A stretch of DNA of 64,000 nt from Ephydatia muelleri (taxonomy: Eukaryota; Porifera; Demospongiae; Spongillida; Spongillidae): positions 7,268,201 through 7,332,200 of the forward strand of contig JABACO010000010.1 of NCBI GenBank assembly GCA_013339895.1, given 5' to 3'. Shown piece by piece: positions 1 to 20,800 of the stretch. The first letter of the stretch is position 1, and every line of letters starts with the position of its first letter. Made by a program: the position numbers and the translations under genes. The notes below the pieces were generated by a model. It saw only the letters and a program-made list of their open reading frames with translations. It was not told where the DNA came from and did not search any database.

Positions 1-332
1 TCCCATTGCTTAACGAAGACTTGCATGTAGACCTGTATGATGTGTTGCCAACAATGCTCACCACCATCAAAGGCAAGACAGATGGGTGTTGTCGGCTTTG
101 GCTAGCCAAAGTAGTGATGCAATTAACAAAATTCCACACATGCATAGAAGCATCATAGGATGTAATTTGGAATCAACTGTCCAACACGTGTATTACTGAT
201 TAAAAAAATTAGATAGCCTCCATTTTTAACCCTTGTAGCAATGTACAGATATGTAATGACATCAGGTGAAATTAATACACATCTAATGGTGCCATTTTGA
301 CTGCTACATCATGTTCTGTTCATCTTACACAG

Positions 333-868
333 AGTTTTGTTCTTCTGATCAATTGATGTGTTACGAAACTCAAACCTGTGTACCACACAGCCAAGTGTGT
401 GATGGACATCAAGACTGTAAATATGGTACCGATGAGCTAGGCACTAATTGTGGTGCTGTAGGTGAGAGCCTTTGCATGTTGTACAGTGTAGACGCTTAAT
501 CATCTGTAACATTCTCTACAGCTACTGCCTCTCAAGACACAACTAGCTCCTATACGTACCTATTCTTTGTTATTCCGGCAATCGTCCTATTTGCCTGCCT
601 GGTCTGTGTCGGTCTCTGTGCTGTGGCTGTTGTGCTGTACAGCAAGGAAAAGTATGGACACAGACGTCGAGTGACTGCTGTTGACGTCAATGGTGTCGAC
701 ATTGTAGCCATGAGTGGCATAGTTCAACATGATGATCACTCCACACCCGGTACACGTTCCTGTGCTGGAGGTAAAAGTGTACCCTATCCTGTTGTGGACC
801 CACCTCCATCATACAACCAAAATATGTTCTCACGATCTCCTCCTCCTCCTTACTCCAGTGAAATCTGA
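333..868 (+). CDS. LDLa-domain membrane protein, last two exons (left copy)
   Basis: Exons 333-461 and 522-868 (stop at 866-868), both entered in phase 1. The first encodes a complete LDL-receptor class A domain with six cysteines and the calcium box [12 protein letters not shown]. The second encodes a short Thr/Ser stalk, one hydrophobic membrane span (about 27 residues beginning [10 protein letters not shown]), a basic stop-transfer (KYGHRRR) and a cytoplasmic tail with two PPxY motifs, PPSY and PPPY, near the C-terminus. PPxY motifs in the family (LDLRAD3, LDLRAD4) bind WW domains of Nedd4/Itch-type ubiquitin ligases; that role here is inference. An AATAAA signal lies at 1046-1051. The 5' exons are off-window on this arm but present in the right copy (57352-59653). 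Confidence 0.85.
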
Positions 869-1615
869 TCTGTTTTAACTGCATCTTTGAATCGTGCATT
901 TTTTTTTTTGGGCATGTGACATTCTATCATACAATGTCTCAGTTACCAGCAATCTGTGTCTTCTACCATGTGCGTCGTATGAACCCTCAAGTTATACAGC
1001 AGTCTGAATTCATTATGATGATCATTTTATCATCTACTTGATGTCAATAAAATTTGGTGTACTTTGCATTGTATTTGTGCAAAATGATGTATGATTAAGA
1101 CAATTTCGGGACCACACCAAGTATGGTGCACAATTCGTTACTGATGTCTTCACCAATACCTACATGTATGAGACAAGCCTCAAACTGGGTATCTCGGTTT
1201 GCTCACTGGTGAATTTGTGCGGATGGCCCACATTTTAAGTGATGATTGCATTGTTGCCAGTTGTATGTTTGGTTCTTCTATACCACTTCTACCATATATG
1301 CAGGCATTGTACACAATTCCAATTCATAAATGGTTGTTGTTTCCCCCCATTTGATGAACATAGAATAATTGGAGTGGAATCAGACTGTTCTAATGGGGAC
1401 CATGGGTCATGAGGAAAAGCAAATAGTTACTGTGCCTTAATGCAGCAAATATTGCTTTCTGTCTGCTTCTTTCAATCCACTTATGTCAAGTAAAAAAAAA
1501 ACTATTATTTGTTTGTGAAAAGTACACCAGTGAGCTGTTGTCATTGGCAATGAGGTATCCCAAAACCGCCAGGAAAGAAAATGGAGCATGGGCAGTTCAG
1601 GGAAGAATGGTATGC

Positions 1616-1651
<36 letters not shown>

Positions 1652-2639
1652 GGTGACATAATTGTAGTTCTGATCTTGTCAGTTCTGCTGTTAATTGGAA
1701 TTTATAAATAAATAACTACAAATCAGAGATGGATGATTTCTGGATATAGCACTTATGACCAGAGATCTTCTTAAATGCTGTCTCCACCGTTAACAAAAAA
1801 ACATGCACTGACATGGAGAATACTACATGATCAAATAAAATAAATTCCTACCTTTTTTTTCTTCAATGCAAAATTGTATGTAATTAAATCATGCATTGCA
1901 AACATTAAGGACTGCAGTCACAGGTGTAACACTGGAAGAATTTAACTAATAAATCCATGGTATGGCCGAAATCAGGGTGTGTGAAATGTACACAATACAT
2001 GAGTTCCATCTTCAAGAACCATCATTGGTGTTGCAAACCTTGGGTTGGTATGTCATTCCTTTCTACGGTACATGTCGCTGCACACAAAGTAATATTGTCA
2101 CAACTCCTACGAGTACATATCATCAGTAGCAACAGGAAACCAGGTTACTAATTGCCAGATTTCTTGTTGCCTGCTGAATGATCAATGTATGAGGATAGGA
2201 TAGAATGGTGTCCCAGTTGATAACACATGCTAGAAAAATGTATTCATGTTTAATACATATTATTCATCAAGATAATTAATATCCTTACTCTCAGTGAGGA
2301 TACCAAACCTGGTAATTGGAAGGACTTAGCTGCAAACATAGGGGGGACATCATGACCATTTTGAGTAGAACAAACCAGGAAAATGACAAGTTTCTCTCTT
2401 GTTTGGAGATGCAAATTGGCACATAACCCTGCTGAAAATATTTTATGCAATACTTACAGCAGTTTATCAAAAAATACAGCAGAGCAAATAATTTATATGG
2501 AAACTGGCTGTAGTCTTGTCAATCATCTGTGTTGCTAAGATTACTCATAATCTCTTCTGTGTTAATGTGTACACAGATAAGAGGGGGACAATTAAAAAAA
2601 AAATACTATCACATCAGACTCATCATTTCAACAACTGCA
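869..2639. other. 3' UTR and intergenic, no gene seen
   Basis: Begins with the 3' UTR and AATAAA (1046-1051) of the LDLa gene. It holds a 33-base poly(G) run at 1618-1650 (23 bases in the other arm, 56552-56574). I saw no credible exon with conserved content. Confidence 0.6.
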
Positions 2640-3565
2640 ATCGTCCGGCCAAAAACAACTACAGGTCATTCAAGACCTCATATATAGGGAACTGTTGAAC
2701 TAGAAGGTTTTGTGCTGTCTGTTGTGGGTATCACTCAGCCAATCATGATTTGAAATTATTGCCTTGTCTTCAGCAGTAAGCCATGTTCTGAAATCCACAT
2801 TGATGAAGAAGGTTGTGACTTGTTTGGTATCTTTCAACTTCCATGATATCAGCTTCTTTCTCCCAGCCCTTTATGTCTACATTGGAACATGGCTGGCCAC
2901 TGTGACATCTTTTAGTGCGCACATCATTTCCTTTGACTTTTGCAAACACTCTTGCAACTGCAACTATGCAATAATGCAGATTCGTTCATTCTCCCATCCT
3001 ATTACTTCAGTGGTCATATCACCACTGTATCTTTCCAACTCGGAGGCTGCAACACAATTTTTCAATACACCAAATGGGCGGTACAGTTTATGTTTTGTAC
3101 CTACACTTGATACAACTATGCAAGGCAAGCGTTTCAGGTCACTTGACACTCATCTATTTGAGCAATTCGAATGCCTACAGCATCTCCTATACAAATTTAT
3201 TTGACTTGCATTATCAAATTCTGGGCATTTTTGTCTATATTGACATCAGCTTTTTTTTTAGTGGCATGTGCTTTTATAAATATATTACATATGAAACAGA
3301 AGTAATGCCAAGGCATGCAGAAAAATGAACACACCATCATCATCCTCAGAATTATGAACATCAATCCAACTTCCTTTACATCATTTATCTCTTCACCACT
3401 TGCATTTGCATTTTGATGATTTCCAAAAGTTTCAGTCCTTGACTCACCTCATCCTCAAACTCATTGGGTGTACATCCTTCATTTTCATTCCTAGCATCGC
3501 CTTGACTTTCATGGTTTTCTATTCTAACCTCCTCCTGGTTCTTATTACTATTGTCCTGTGTTGTT
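2640..3565 (-). pseudogene. Degenerate integrase-type transposon gene, C-terminal part (left copy)
   Basis: Mirror of 54641-55565; see that entry. On the minus strand it carries an acidic exon-like stretch, a segment containing LPCIVVSSVGTKHKLYR and GVLKNCVAASELERYSG, a broken cysteine-rich stretch (KRCHSGQPCSN) and a tail with LTAEDKAIISNHDWLSD. These pieces lie in different frames with stops between them, so it is a relic. Confidence 0.6.
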
Positions 3566-6171
3566 CTGAGGTAAACACAACATAATTTAAGAAGAAAAAA
3601 CATTAGCATATGCAGAAATCAGCGGTCACTAGTAAAGTGATGGTGTTTTAAAGGACGCCCTATAGCATGTCTTCTATTGCTATTACATAGAGGTAGTGTA
3701 ATTTGAATTTGTGTTGAATTTTAAGTAGTAATGTTTCTAATTTATTCAAACAAAGTTACAATTAAAGCTATTTAAATGTATGGAAATTGACTACTCTTGA
3801 ATTTTATTAACTAACTACTTATTATTAAACTTTTTCCACTTCATTTTAAGATGTAAAAAGTGCAAATATATATTTACCATTGCATTGAACATTTCATTTC
3901 GGGAAAACAAAATATAGTTTCCATAGACATGTACACAAAATCAATTTTTTCTGACCTAATTATTGTATTCCACTGATCGTTAAAATTAACAAATTGAGTT
4001 GCCCCCCTTTATTATGATTTGCAGCACAGTGGTACACTTCTTCATGCCAGTTGGTTTTTTTTCCATTACATAGGCTTTTCTGATTCGGGGAGCCTTCAAA
4101 CAATATCCTGTTAGGTTACCGGCGCTATCTTGACCATTAATGGTCGTCAAGGTTTCAATTGATTCTCGCCTCGGCGCGGCCACCTTCATCTTAATTGCTA
4201 AATAATAATTAATAAAACGTTAAGTTTATTAAAGTCGCAGGTTATTGCCTTCATCAGTGTCAGGATAATGTGAAGTCAATTGAGGTAGAGAAAACAGAAT
4301 ATGCGCCCTTAATTTACGGACCGCAAACTCAAGGTTTTGTATTTTGGCAGGTTGGCAGCCATGCCATTGCCATGTCACTAAACGGCTTAGTCTCGTACCC
4401 AGACCTATAACATTACGCAGCTGCGGATGAATTGTACGACCGCTGCGCGTACGCGGCGTAGCGGTGAGGTCATGAAGCAGCTGCGTAAAGTTGGGTCTGG
4501 GTACGAGACTATAAACGCCTAAACCGGAGGCTCTCTTTCGAGTGGGGCGATTCAACAGTCTGAAACTTGTGACCATGCCAGCGTGCACAGTGTGTACTCC
4601 CAGGAGAAGTTTATGCACGTCTAAAAAGATTTATGTTTGATGGTTGTCTTAGACATAAACGAGATCGAACGACTAGGCCTAATTATTTCCCAAAATACAC
4701 GTAGCGAGTGATACGAGAGGTCAAAAGTCATCTTTAAAAGACCCACCCCTTTTCAATGCTGTGTTGTGTGTGTGAAAAATAATGACATGCATACCACCTA
4801 CAAACCTTAAAAGTTTGCTGATGAAACTGGCAATGCACTCCTTCCCACCACACACAAACTACATAACTATACAATCCAACTTAATTATCCATTGTTGGGA
4901 GTAAATTGAAGAAGGGTGGGGGGCAGGACATCAGTGCATAAAGTAAATGATAACAGTTTATAGAGGTAAAAATATGACACCTTAACATTTTTACACGTAG
5001 TTCAACTGTGGTGCAACACATGGAGCACACACACACACACACGCACAACACATTGAAAAACAGAGTACACTAAGATTCTCTAAATGCATCGTGATTATTG
5101 GCGTGTTAAGCAGATTGAACAGATTTGGTGAGACGATGATAGTTAGGTAACATCTTGATCAGTAAATCCAACTGCTGTTGGTTGCTGGAATGCTGCAAGG
5201 AAACATTCGTAATTTCCATCAATAATGCCAAACTGTACTAGATCCCCTTTCCAAATAAGGGCAATCCAGGGGTTTGAAACAGTGTGCTGTTGGATTCTCC
5301 TGGTGTGTACAGTAGTAGCAAAAATGCATAATCTGAATTTCTGTACACCCTGGTGTACAAACGTACCCCCAAAATGATGCTTAGGACATTCACTAGTCAT
5401 TAACTATTTGTAAAGGAGGGAAATGTTTTTAGTAAGGTTTATTATTGCTTGTAACCTCTGACCAGACATGAAGAACTTAATTTGGCACCACTGAGCCAAC
5501 CTGACCACATCCCCATTCTGTGCCGGTGGCAATAGGTATACATCCTTAAACATACATGCACTGAAATAGCTAATAGTCTGCTCCCAATAAGTATTACCTT
5601 CATGTGATATTTCTATGCGTGTACATAACAAATGTATTTCTCCATTCAAAAGGTGTACGTCGGTTATAGCTCGTCATAGCAACTGCGGTCTAATAGGATC
5701 GTGCCCAACTACGTCATTTAAACGTTACACTGAACCGAATAAAATGACAACATTCATCACTGGTTGTGTCCATGATCCATTGGCCATGTACAATAATGTA
5801 TTATTTTGTATCATTTTTACTAATAGTTGTAGGTCCCTCCCACCCCCACCCCTTATTAGGCCACTTCAAGGTACTGTACAACATCCCACCCCTCCTCCTC
5901 CCCCTTTTCCAAACATTCTGAGTCCGCATTGCATATCAGCAAACTAATTAATAATTCAACATTGCATATTCCTATAACCATTAAGTTTATTAACATAAAA
6001 ATTGGGAAATGTGGACTCATTTGAAGACCAGTATATATGGAAGGATTGAGCCAATTTAGAAACATGGATTGCATATGTCAGCTGACTTGATATGGAATGA
6101 CCCACATACTTTACAACATTAAGTAAGTCCCAAATATTAGGTCATAGAGTACATAAACGTACAGCACATAC
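3566..6171. other. Intergenic and DCTN6 3' region, mostly unassigned
   Basis: Contains an ATTAA-rich stretch (about 3690-3860), the small palindromic element at 4390-4509, and open stretches at 5143-5649 (minus) of unknown meaning. The final exon of the DCTN6 gene should lie in or before this region, but I could not identify it. A 29 bp motif at about 5330-5360 is shared with the end of the longer transposon relic. Confidence 0.5.
4390..4509. mobile_element. 120 bp palindromic MITE flanked by TA
   Basis: Ends GTCTCGTACCCAGACC and its inverse GGTCTGGGTACGAGAC, with a second inverted block (TTACGCAGCTG / CAGCTGCGTAA) inside. TA dinucleotides flank both ends, as expected from a Tc1/mariner-type or other TA-targeting transposase. 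GC content is far above its surroundings. Mirror copy at 53697-53816. Confidence 0.7.
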
Positions 6172-8600
<2,429 letters not shown>

Positions 8601-9625
8601 TTTAATTGATGCGCGCCAAACGTTAATAATGACGTACTTGTTAACTGTGACTATATTTAGTATGGCTCAACTGTGGTGTGTAGTTTTTCACTGCGATAAA
8701 ATAATAAATATAGCCCAATATCAATTTTGCATCACTGTCACAGCGTCGGATGATCAGTATGATGATAATAGCGATGCAACAGCCCTGTGAGCTACAGAGT
8801 TATCCGTATAGCTGCAAAACAATCTGTGGCCTTGTTTGGGATGAAAAGATATAAGTTATGCACCTTTGCAAACGCAAACCAGCCAATCTCATTTTCTCCA
8901 ACATGCATGACAAGTCGTCATTATGAATACAAACATGTACATAAATTAAAGGGTGTGGTCTAGTCGCGGGGAAGCCGTATAACGACTGATTCTGGGCTGG
9001 GACCCAGCGGAAGCTCTACTGTTCAACGCAGCCGACAAGTTTTGAAAATTATCACGTTAGTGCATGACTTGGCGAGTTGCCGAACGCTATTGTCGAGGAA
9101 GGACACTACTAATAAAGTCGTGAGTTTGTATTGCGTGTATGCCGTCAAATTATAAAGTAACCTTCGAGTGCTACGGTACACGCATTTAGGTCATAGATAG
9201 AGACGGGGTGCCTGAGAGCATATGCTTCACACACCACAAGTGTCGATGTTTTGTACCTTGAGCAAACAGACCCTTCTTCTTACACGTTAGATAGCCTTTT
9301 ATGGTAACTAGTAAGGACCGGTTGGTGTACCGCTGTACAGTTTTGCGGTATGTACGATTTGAGAGCAAACTAGTACACCTCTTATGCCAAGGTAAGTCTA
9401 GGGGACACGTCACTGCGTTGATTGACACCTGTGTTCATCAGTTAGCGAATTCAGTCATCGTATATCGAGGTTAACCCCTGCCCATCTCTTCTATACACAA
9501 CACACACACACCCACACAACACACACGCATACACACACATACACACAACACACACACACAACACACAACAATACACACATATAACACACACATACACACG
9601 CATAACACACACACAAGACAAAAGC
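8601..9625. promoter_or_regulatory. Divergent promoter region, DCTN6 / coiled-coil gene
   Basis: About 1 kb lies between the first ATG of DCTN6 (minus) and the start of the coiled-coil gene (plus). A strong donor (AG|GTAAGT) at 9392 and an acceptor-like AG at 9616-9617 suggest a 5' UTR intron made largely of CA repeat (9497-9615). I saw no TATA box that I would defend. Mirror 48628-49637. Confidence 0.4.
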
Positions 9626-14766
<5,141 letters not shown>

Positions 14767-16373
14767 GCACGATCACTGCTTATTGCACAAACCTTTGGAC
14801 GCACATCAATGTATTGGCACATTCATTGTGCCAAGCACATTGCATTGTGTACACAGGGTATAGCCTTCATTCCGTTCCTAGGATCTGCTCTGTCAGACTG
14901 ATTTGTATTAATAAAATTGAATTGCTCCGTGTGTGTGTTTCATGACATTACATTTACACAGTTTTGGGGTGCTAGTTCAATCAGGCACGAATAATAGTGC
15001 AGTCGATGAGATGTCCACCTCACATTTCTTCCAACAGACCAGCCTCGCTTCCCTCCAATATTTCTGATAATTGCACAGTTTTTGGCATAAATATTTATGA
15101 TTCATATCAATCTACACTTAATCTACCTTTCATATGACTCAATTTGATTCCTTACGAAGTTGGTGAAAAATCATGTTATGTAACACTTGGAGGGCATTCT
15201 TACTGTGCGGAACGTGTCAAGCAATATGACCAGCACAATGAATAGTATCACAGCAGAAGCAATATAACAACAGTGGCACCTCAATATGACATGCTCAATA
15301 TCAACAACAATTAAACAGTGTCATTCAAGGTAATAATATTATATTGAGACTGTAGGAGAACAATGATTGTCATTTCCTCAGAAAGCATAAAAGCTCAGTA
15401 ACCAAATTGCCCATGAATTCAGTGACATTTAGTGATGTTCCACCAATGTTCAACTGCATTGTATCAGCAGCTCTGCTTTACTATTAACTGGTCCATTTGT
15501 TGACATCTCAACACTTGTAGCAGGATTGATTGCTGAATATGTACACAACACTAGTTAAGAATTAGATTTAGTACACTGTACAGTAAATTGCAGTTGCAGC
15601 CTGGATGGATTTCATCTACCTGTTGCTACTATGAGTAAACTGCAATGTACTAAAGTCATACACAATGCTGCTGTTCCGAACTTTGACATATGAAAATGTT
15701 CTGGTTTTAAACAAGGCTACACTTAAATAGGACTGGGATCAAAAATTAATCTCACAAATGAAGACAAAGGTTTTAGATTAATATCACTCACGATTGAAAT
15801 TTTTTTACATGCATTACAGTAGTTAGGCAAATATTAATAATTCTGTTAAATTATTGCAAGCACTCAAGTAATTGTATCAAAACCCTCATAAATCAACATA
15901 TTCTATTATCAGAATTAATATCAGAGCAAATTAATTTCTTATGTAGCAGCAGGATTAATTTCAAATTATCAGGTTCAATAGTAAGTCATGATTTGTTTAA
16001 AAGTTATTCAGGTTGAATTCTTTATTTTTAAAAATTATAATTCCACTATGTAATAAAGTAAAAATCGCCATTTGTGATTTGGGATTAAAATTATGTCAGT
16101 GAGTTATACAAATCAAGGTTTATTAAAAAGTGGTAGTGTTTTCAAGTTTGATTTGTGGTTTTGAATGTTTACTAATCAAATGCAAATTAAACTTTTTATA
16201 TTTCAAACTCTCATTCAGGTTAATATGTAGTTCATTAATCCTGCAATTAATTACAAGTTGTCGTACATTATTGGATCCCATTAATTACATAGAAAGTATG
16301 ATTTTATCTTTGCAAAAGTAATTATAATAACACAGTTCATGTATGTGTATGTATATAAATATAACTATATTTG
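14767..16373. other. Intergenic, no gene seen
   Basis: 3' UTR of the coiled-coil gene, then AT-rich sequence. From about 15720 to 16320 it is dense in ATTAA/TTAAT words and looks like an old, decayed repeat of the kind also seen near 3700 and 60550. No exon-like segment was recognised. Mirror 41901-43499. Confidence 0.5.
14910..14915 (+). terminator. Polyadenylation signal AATAAA
   Basis: AATAAA 144 bp after the stop of the coiled-coil gene, the first canonical signal in its 3' region. Confidence 0.55.
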
Positions 16374-17179
16374 GGAAAGTTTCCGAGAAAAGGGACCTAG
16401 CGTGTATTATAAAAAAGCATAATAAAAATGCCTTACGTTTGAAATGCTATAACTTCCGAAGGGTTAACGCTATCGTCTTCCTATTTTCAGCACTTCATAT
16501 TACACCATTTCTCTATGGTAAAATACTTTTTGGGATCTTGCACTTGCTCCTTGCCAGTATTGCAACGTTCGATACCCCACCGGGTTCAAACCCGCCATAA
16601 CTTTCTGTAGGAGTAATCAAATTGCTTCAAATTCGGTATGTAGGTAGAGAGGTCCTATACCTATCGATTTGTTCTGTTCGTTAATTTTTATGCCATCTGT
16701 TACGGAGATACAGTTGAATAAACTACGTGCACGTTTTCCCGCTTGATTCGCGCCAATGTAATAATCCCCGCCTCCCCATACATTGAGCGCAATTTGCCCA
16801 AATCATTGGCGCGAAAATGTGCACGTAGTTTGTTCAACTGTATCTCCGTAACGGATTGCATAAAAATTAACGAACAGAACAAATAGATAGATATAGGACC
16901 TCTCCACCTACAAACCGAATTTGGAGCGATTTGATTACTCCTACAGAAAGTTATGGCGGGTTTGAACCCCTTGGGGTATCGGACATCGCGATACTGGCAT
17001 GGAGCATGTTCAAGATCCCAAAATGTATTTTACCATAGAGAAATGATGTAGTATGAAGTGCTGAAAATAGGAAGACGATAGCGTTAACCCTTCAGACGTT
17101 ATAGCATTTCAAACGTAAGGCATTTTTTTATTATGCTTTTTTATAATACACGCTAGGTCCCTTTTCTCGGAAACTTTCC
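16374..17179. mobile_element. 806 bp hairpin (foldback) element, left copy
   Basis: The left half (from GGAAAGTTTCCGAGAAAAGG) is repeated in reverse complement in the right half (ending CCTTTTCTCGGAAACTTTCC). The two arms of about 390 bp surround a short centre near 16775. Both halves carry matching blocks, such as GGGTTCAAACCCGCCATAAC-like and TTAACGCTATCGTCTTCC-like sequence. No coding capacity. The target duplication is unclear. Mirror 41079-41900. Confidence 0.85.
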
Positions 17180-17815
17180 ATTTATTCCTATTATTGTATT
17201 CATTTACAATCCTTGCCTTCAGTTGCGAACACCTGGTATCTAACCAGGATAGGAACCGTAGGTTGTGCCTACTAAGCAGCACCATCTACCTCACCATTTT
17301 ACGTGTATAGTCCACAACGCATCTAAGGTGGCTTCATAGCAATCGCAGCTTAAGTGCTAGTTGCAGTGAAGCAACGTTCCCCGTGCCCCGCCCATGCGTT
17401 GCTCCGTGTAATAAAGTTGCTCGTGCGCTGCATTGCTTCATGCTTAACGCTTTTGTTGCCAAAATACGTTGGCCTATGGATACAGTTTGAACAGACAGAA
17501 AACTTGATGAGGCAGTTCAGTGAATTTAGTAAATTATTGAACGCTATGGCAGACTGTATAATTCAGATCTGACTGAATCGATAGTTTACGGCGGTCTGTT
17601 CTGTAACAATTTCATTCCATTGTGGTCCATTGTTTTCCAATTGTTGCATTTCAAACATGAAATTTTTTGTGTCCACATGCACTGGTATAAACAACAACTA
17701 CTGTATCTGCAGCATATGTAAGAAATTAATGGAACATGTATATTATCTGTGTCTGCAGCAATAATATTTTGTGTTTTTAGTAAATTAATATAACTGCTTA
17801 TGGTTGGTAAAAGTC

Positions 17816-20800
17816 TCACATCTTAGGTTTTGGCTTTTTAGCACTTGGAACACGTGTAGTTTTGCTAGTTGTTGTTGTCTTTGATTGCACTGCAAACATA
17901 GCTGGGCCTGTTCCTGGTACTGCAAAAATCCCTGGACTGCCAAACCTTGAGGGCATCTTAAATGCTGGGGTTCCATTAAACCCAGATGTATTGAAAGCTT
18001 GGGTTGGTGATGACGGACTGTGCAGGTAAACATCATCCGAGTCGTCTACATCTGGATCATCTTCAACTTCAATCGTTTTGGAAGCTGGATATGTCTGTCC
18101 AGTCGACATTTTGCGAGACTTATGGGAGGTTTCAGATTCAGTCACACCGGATTCCTCTTCCTCCTTGACTGTTTTTGCTGTCTTGGTCTTCTTAACATTT
18201 TCGTGAGCGGAAATTTTGCTTGGATGCATTGTGCTTCGCAGGGGTGATGGTTCAGGTATATCTTCGTCATCTTGGTCCTCGTCTATCCTGATGTACACTT
18301 GAAATGGACTTCCAGGTATGTGGGCCCCAGACCATCGGATCGAGATGGTATAATCACCTGATGCTTGTGGATTATAGGATGCCTTCAACAAACGCGGATT
18401 CGACTCATCAGGCGCACACTCAATTCTAAATGCTCCCTTCACTCCATGAACACGTATGACCAATTTCCCAACGCCGGCTCCCTTTGTGTTGATGGCGAAT
18501 TCGGCTGGCTCACCACTGAGCACCCCGCTCTGAAGACCCGGGCCATACGCCTTGACCAAGCTTGCATTTGGGGCACTGCGCACTGCAATCTTGAACGGGC
18601 TTTTAGGAATCGCCACACCACTCCAGAGTGCGTTGATGTAGTAGGTGCCATGATCAGGAGCATCAAATTTGAGGGAGTAAACCTCATTGGTCTGTGCAAC
18701 AAAGAGCTTTGGAGCAGACGCGTTTTTGGGACCCTCAGCGTTGACTTCTAGTTCCCCGTGACCCGCCTGATTAGTATCAATGAAAAGATCGATGGGATTA
18801 CCTGCTATGTGCACAGCTTTGGGGTCAAGGGCAGGCCCATATGCTCTGCATTTAGCAGCATTCGGTGCAAGGACAACTTCAAGTGGAAATGGGCTTCCAT
18901 TAATGTGTTTTTCACCCATTTTCACATTCACCAAGTACTCTCCGAGAACAGTGGGTGTGTAGGTTGCTATGTAAGTCCCATTCATTTCATCAGCAAGTGT
19001 AACAGGAATGTTCTGCTTTGGGGAAGTGATTGTTGTTGTCAACCTTTTTTTCTGGAGCAAGTTTGGATCAGGAGAGTTGATTTGGAACGTTGTTTTCCTA
19101 CCACAGAATGCAAGTGAAAGCCCTTCACCAGTAGCAGAGCATGAGTCAGCATCCAAGGAAGGATCCACAGCAATCGAGAATGGACTTCCATTTATATGCT
19201 GATCTCCCAGCATTATTTCAATGGAATGGTTACCAACTTCCCATGGAACAAAAGAAACCATGTAATTGCCTTTCCCATCTGGAGAAATTTCCGGCTTATA
19301 CATGGCACTTTTGCCACGGGGAACTATTGTGGGTTCCAGGCTTCCAGCACCACTGGTGTGCACAGTGAACTTAATCGCTTCCCCTGCACGACCTTTACCA
19401 GTCATTATAGCATGTCCGGTGGCCTGCACCTTGTTTGCATCACACACTTTCACATTAAAAGGAGTTTGAGGTATGTTGCTTTCATCCCAGCGGATTGAAA
19501 TGTTTTCATCACCAATTGTCTCAGCTAGAAGTTCAATATCATGTGTTTCTCCCTTATCCTCAATGCTCTTTACTGTGACATACACGGAGGATTCTTTAAG
19601 CGATTCACCAAACGCAACTGAAAGCTCCCCTGGGCCTGCTTCGTGTGTGCTGATGGTTACTGTGTACGTTTGTCCCACTTGCATTGCAGAGGGCAGGCGT
19701 CCAAGCACTTGACATTTCTGTGGGTCAATAGCATTAAAGGAACAAGGGCTCCCCAAAATATGGTGTCCTGCATATATGGCAAAAATCTCAAATTCTCCTG
19801 GCTCAGCTGGCAGAAAAGTACCTTCAAGCATACTATCCGATTTTGCAGCTAGAACAATTGGGGTGTCCACTGTTGGTCCATGGACACTTGCCTTTATTTC
19901 ACTAGCTAAGCCACTGGCTCCCTTATTTACATCAATTTCAATTTTGACTGGTTTTTGAACAAATGCTGTGGCATTTTTCAGATTTGTTAAACGAAGTGTG
20001 AATTCTTCTGGGGATGCCTTGAGCTTGGCATTCTTAAACCCACTGAGGTATGTGGCCACTATAATTTCATCGACTTTCGGATCTGCAAATTCTGCTGCAC
20101 TGATTGGACACTGTACTCCTATGCGCTGGTCAATAAGTGAGAAGAGCCTTTCGAGATTTTGTGTAGCATTAGTGGGGTCCATTTTTTTCCAATCAGAACA
20201 TATTCCTGGAAAGCATGCATCAGCAAGTGCTCCAAGATTGACTCCTGAATTCCAGTCTGTTGTAAGGTTCTTGATATTGTTTTGAGGAATAGTTTTCTGT
20301 ATCCATTGCAGCACTTGGTCATTCCATGGACGAAAAAAGTAAGAGAGGTATGTCATGATACTTAGCTCATCAACTTCAGGACTAGTGAGGTCTTCGGGAG
20401 TCAGAAGCTTTGGAATGCTAAAGTGAAGCTCAGCTAAATCCATACCAAGTCTGCAGTTTGCCAAACCATCTGATGAGCTGAGAGAATAATGGTTTGGACA
20501 CACACCAGGCTTTAGTCTGTCATTCAATCCGCAGAGTGCCCTACCATCATTCCAATCTGTGCTGAAGTTTTCGATTCTGTACATTCCAATCAATACATTA
20601 ATCCATTGCAGCATGGCTTTTTTGGTTGAAAGCCCTCTTCCAGAGCTCTTTATCTGATACTTTAAAATCAGGGACCATATCAAACCAAGAATAAGCTTCA
20701 AGTTACCCTCGTATATGTCTTCAGGTCCTACAAATAAAAGGAAACGAAATGTGGTTGAAAGCAACTGAAATTAATTCCTGCTGCATTCATTTTCACGAAA

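Noticed and set aside
16575..16600. tRNA-like T-loop word GGGTTCAAACCCGCC
   Set aside because: It is part of the hairpin element and recurs in its other half; no acceptor stem or anticodon arm can be placed around it.
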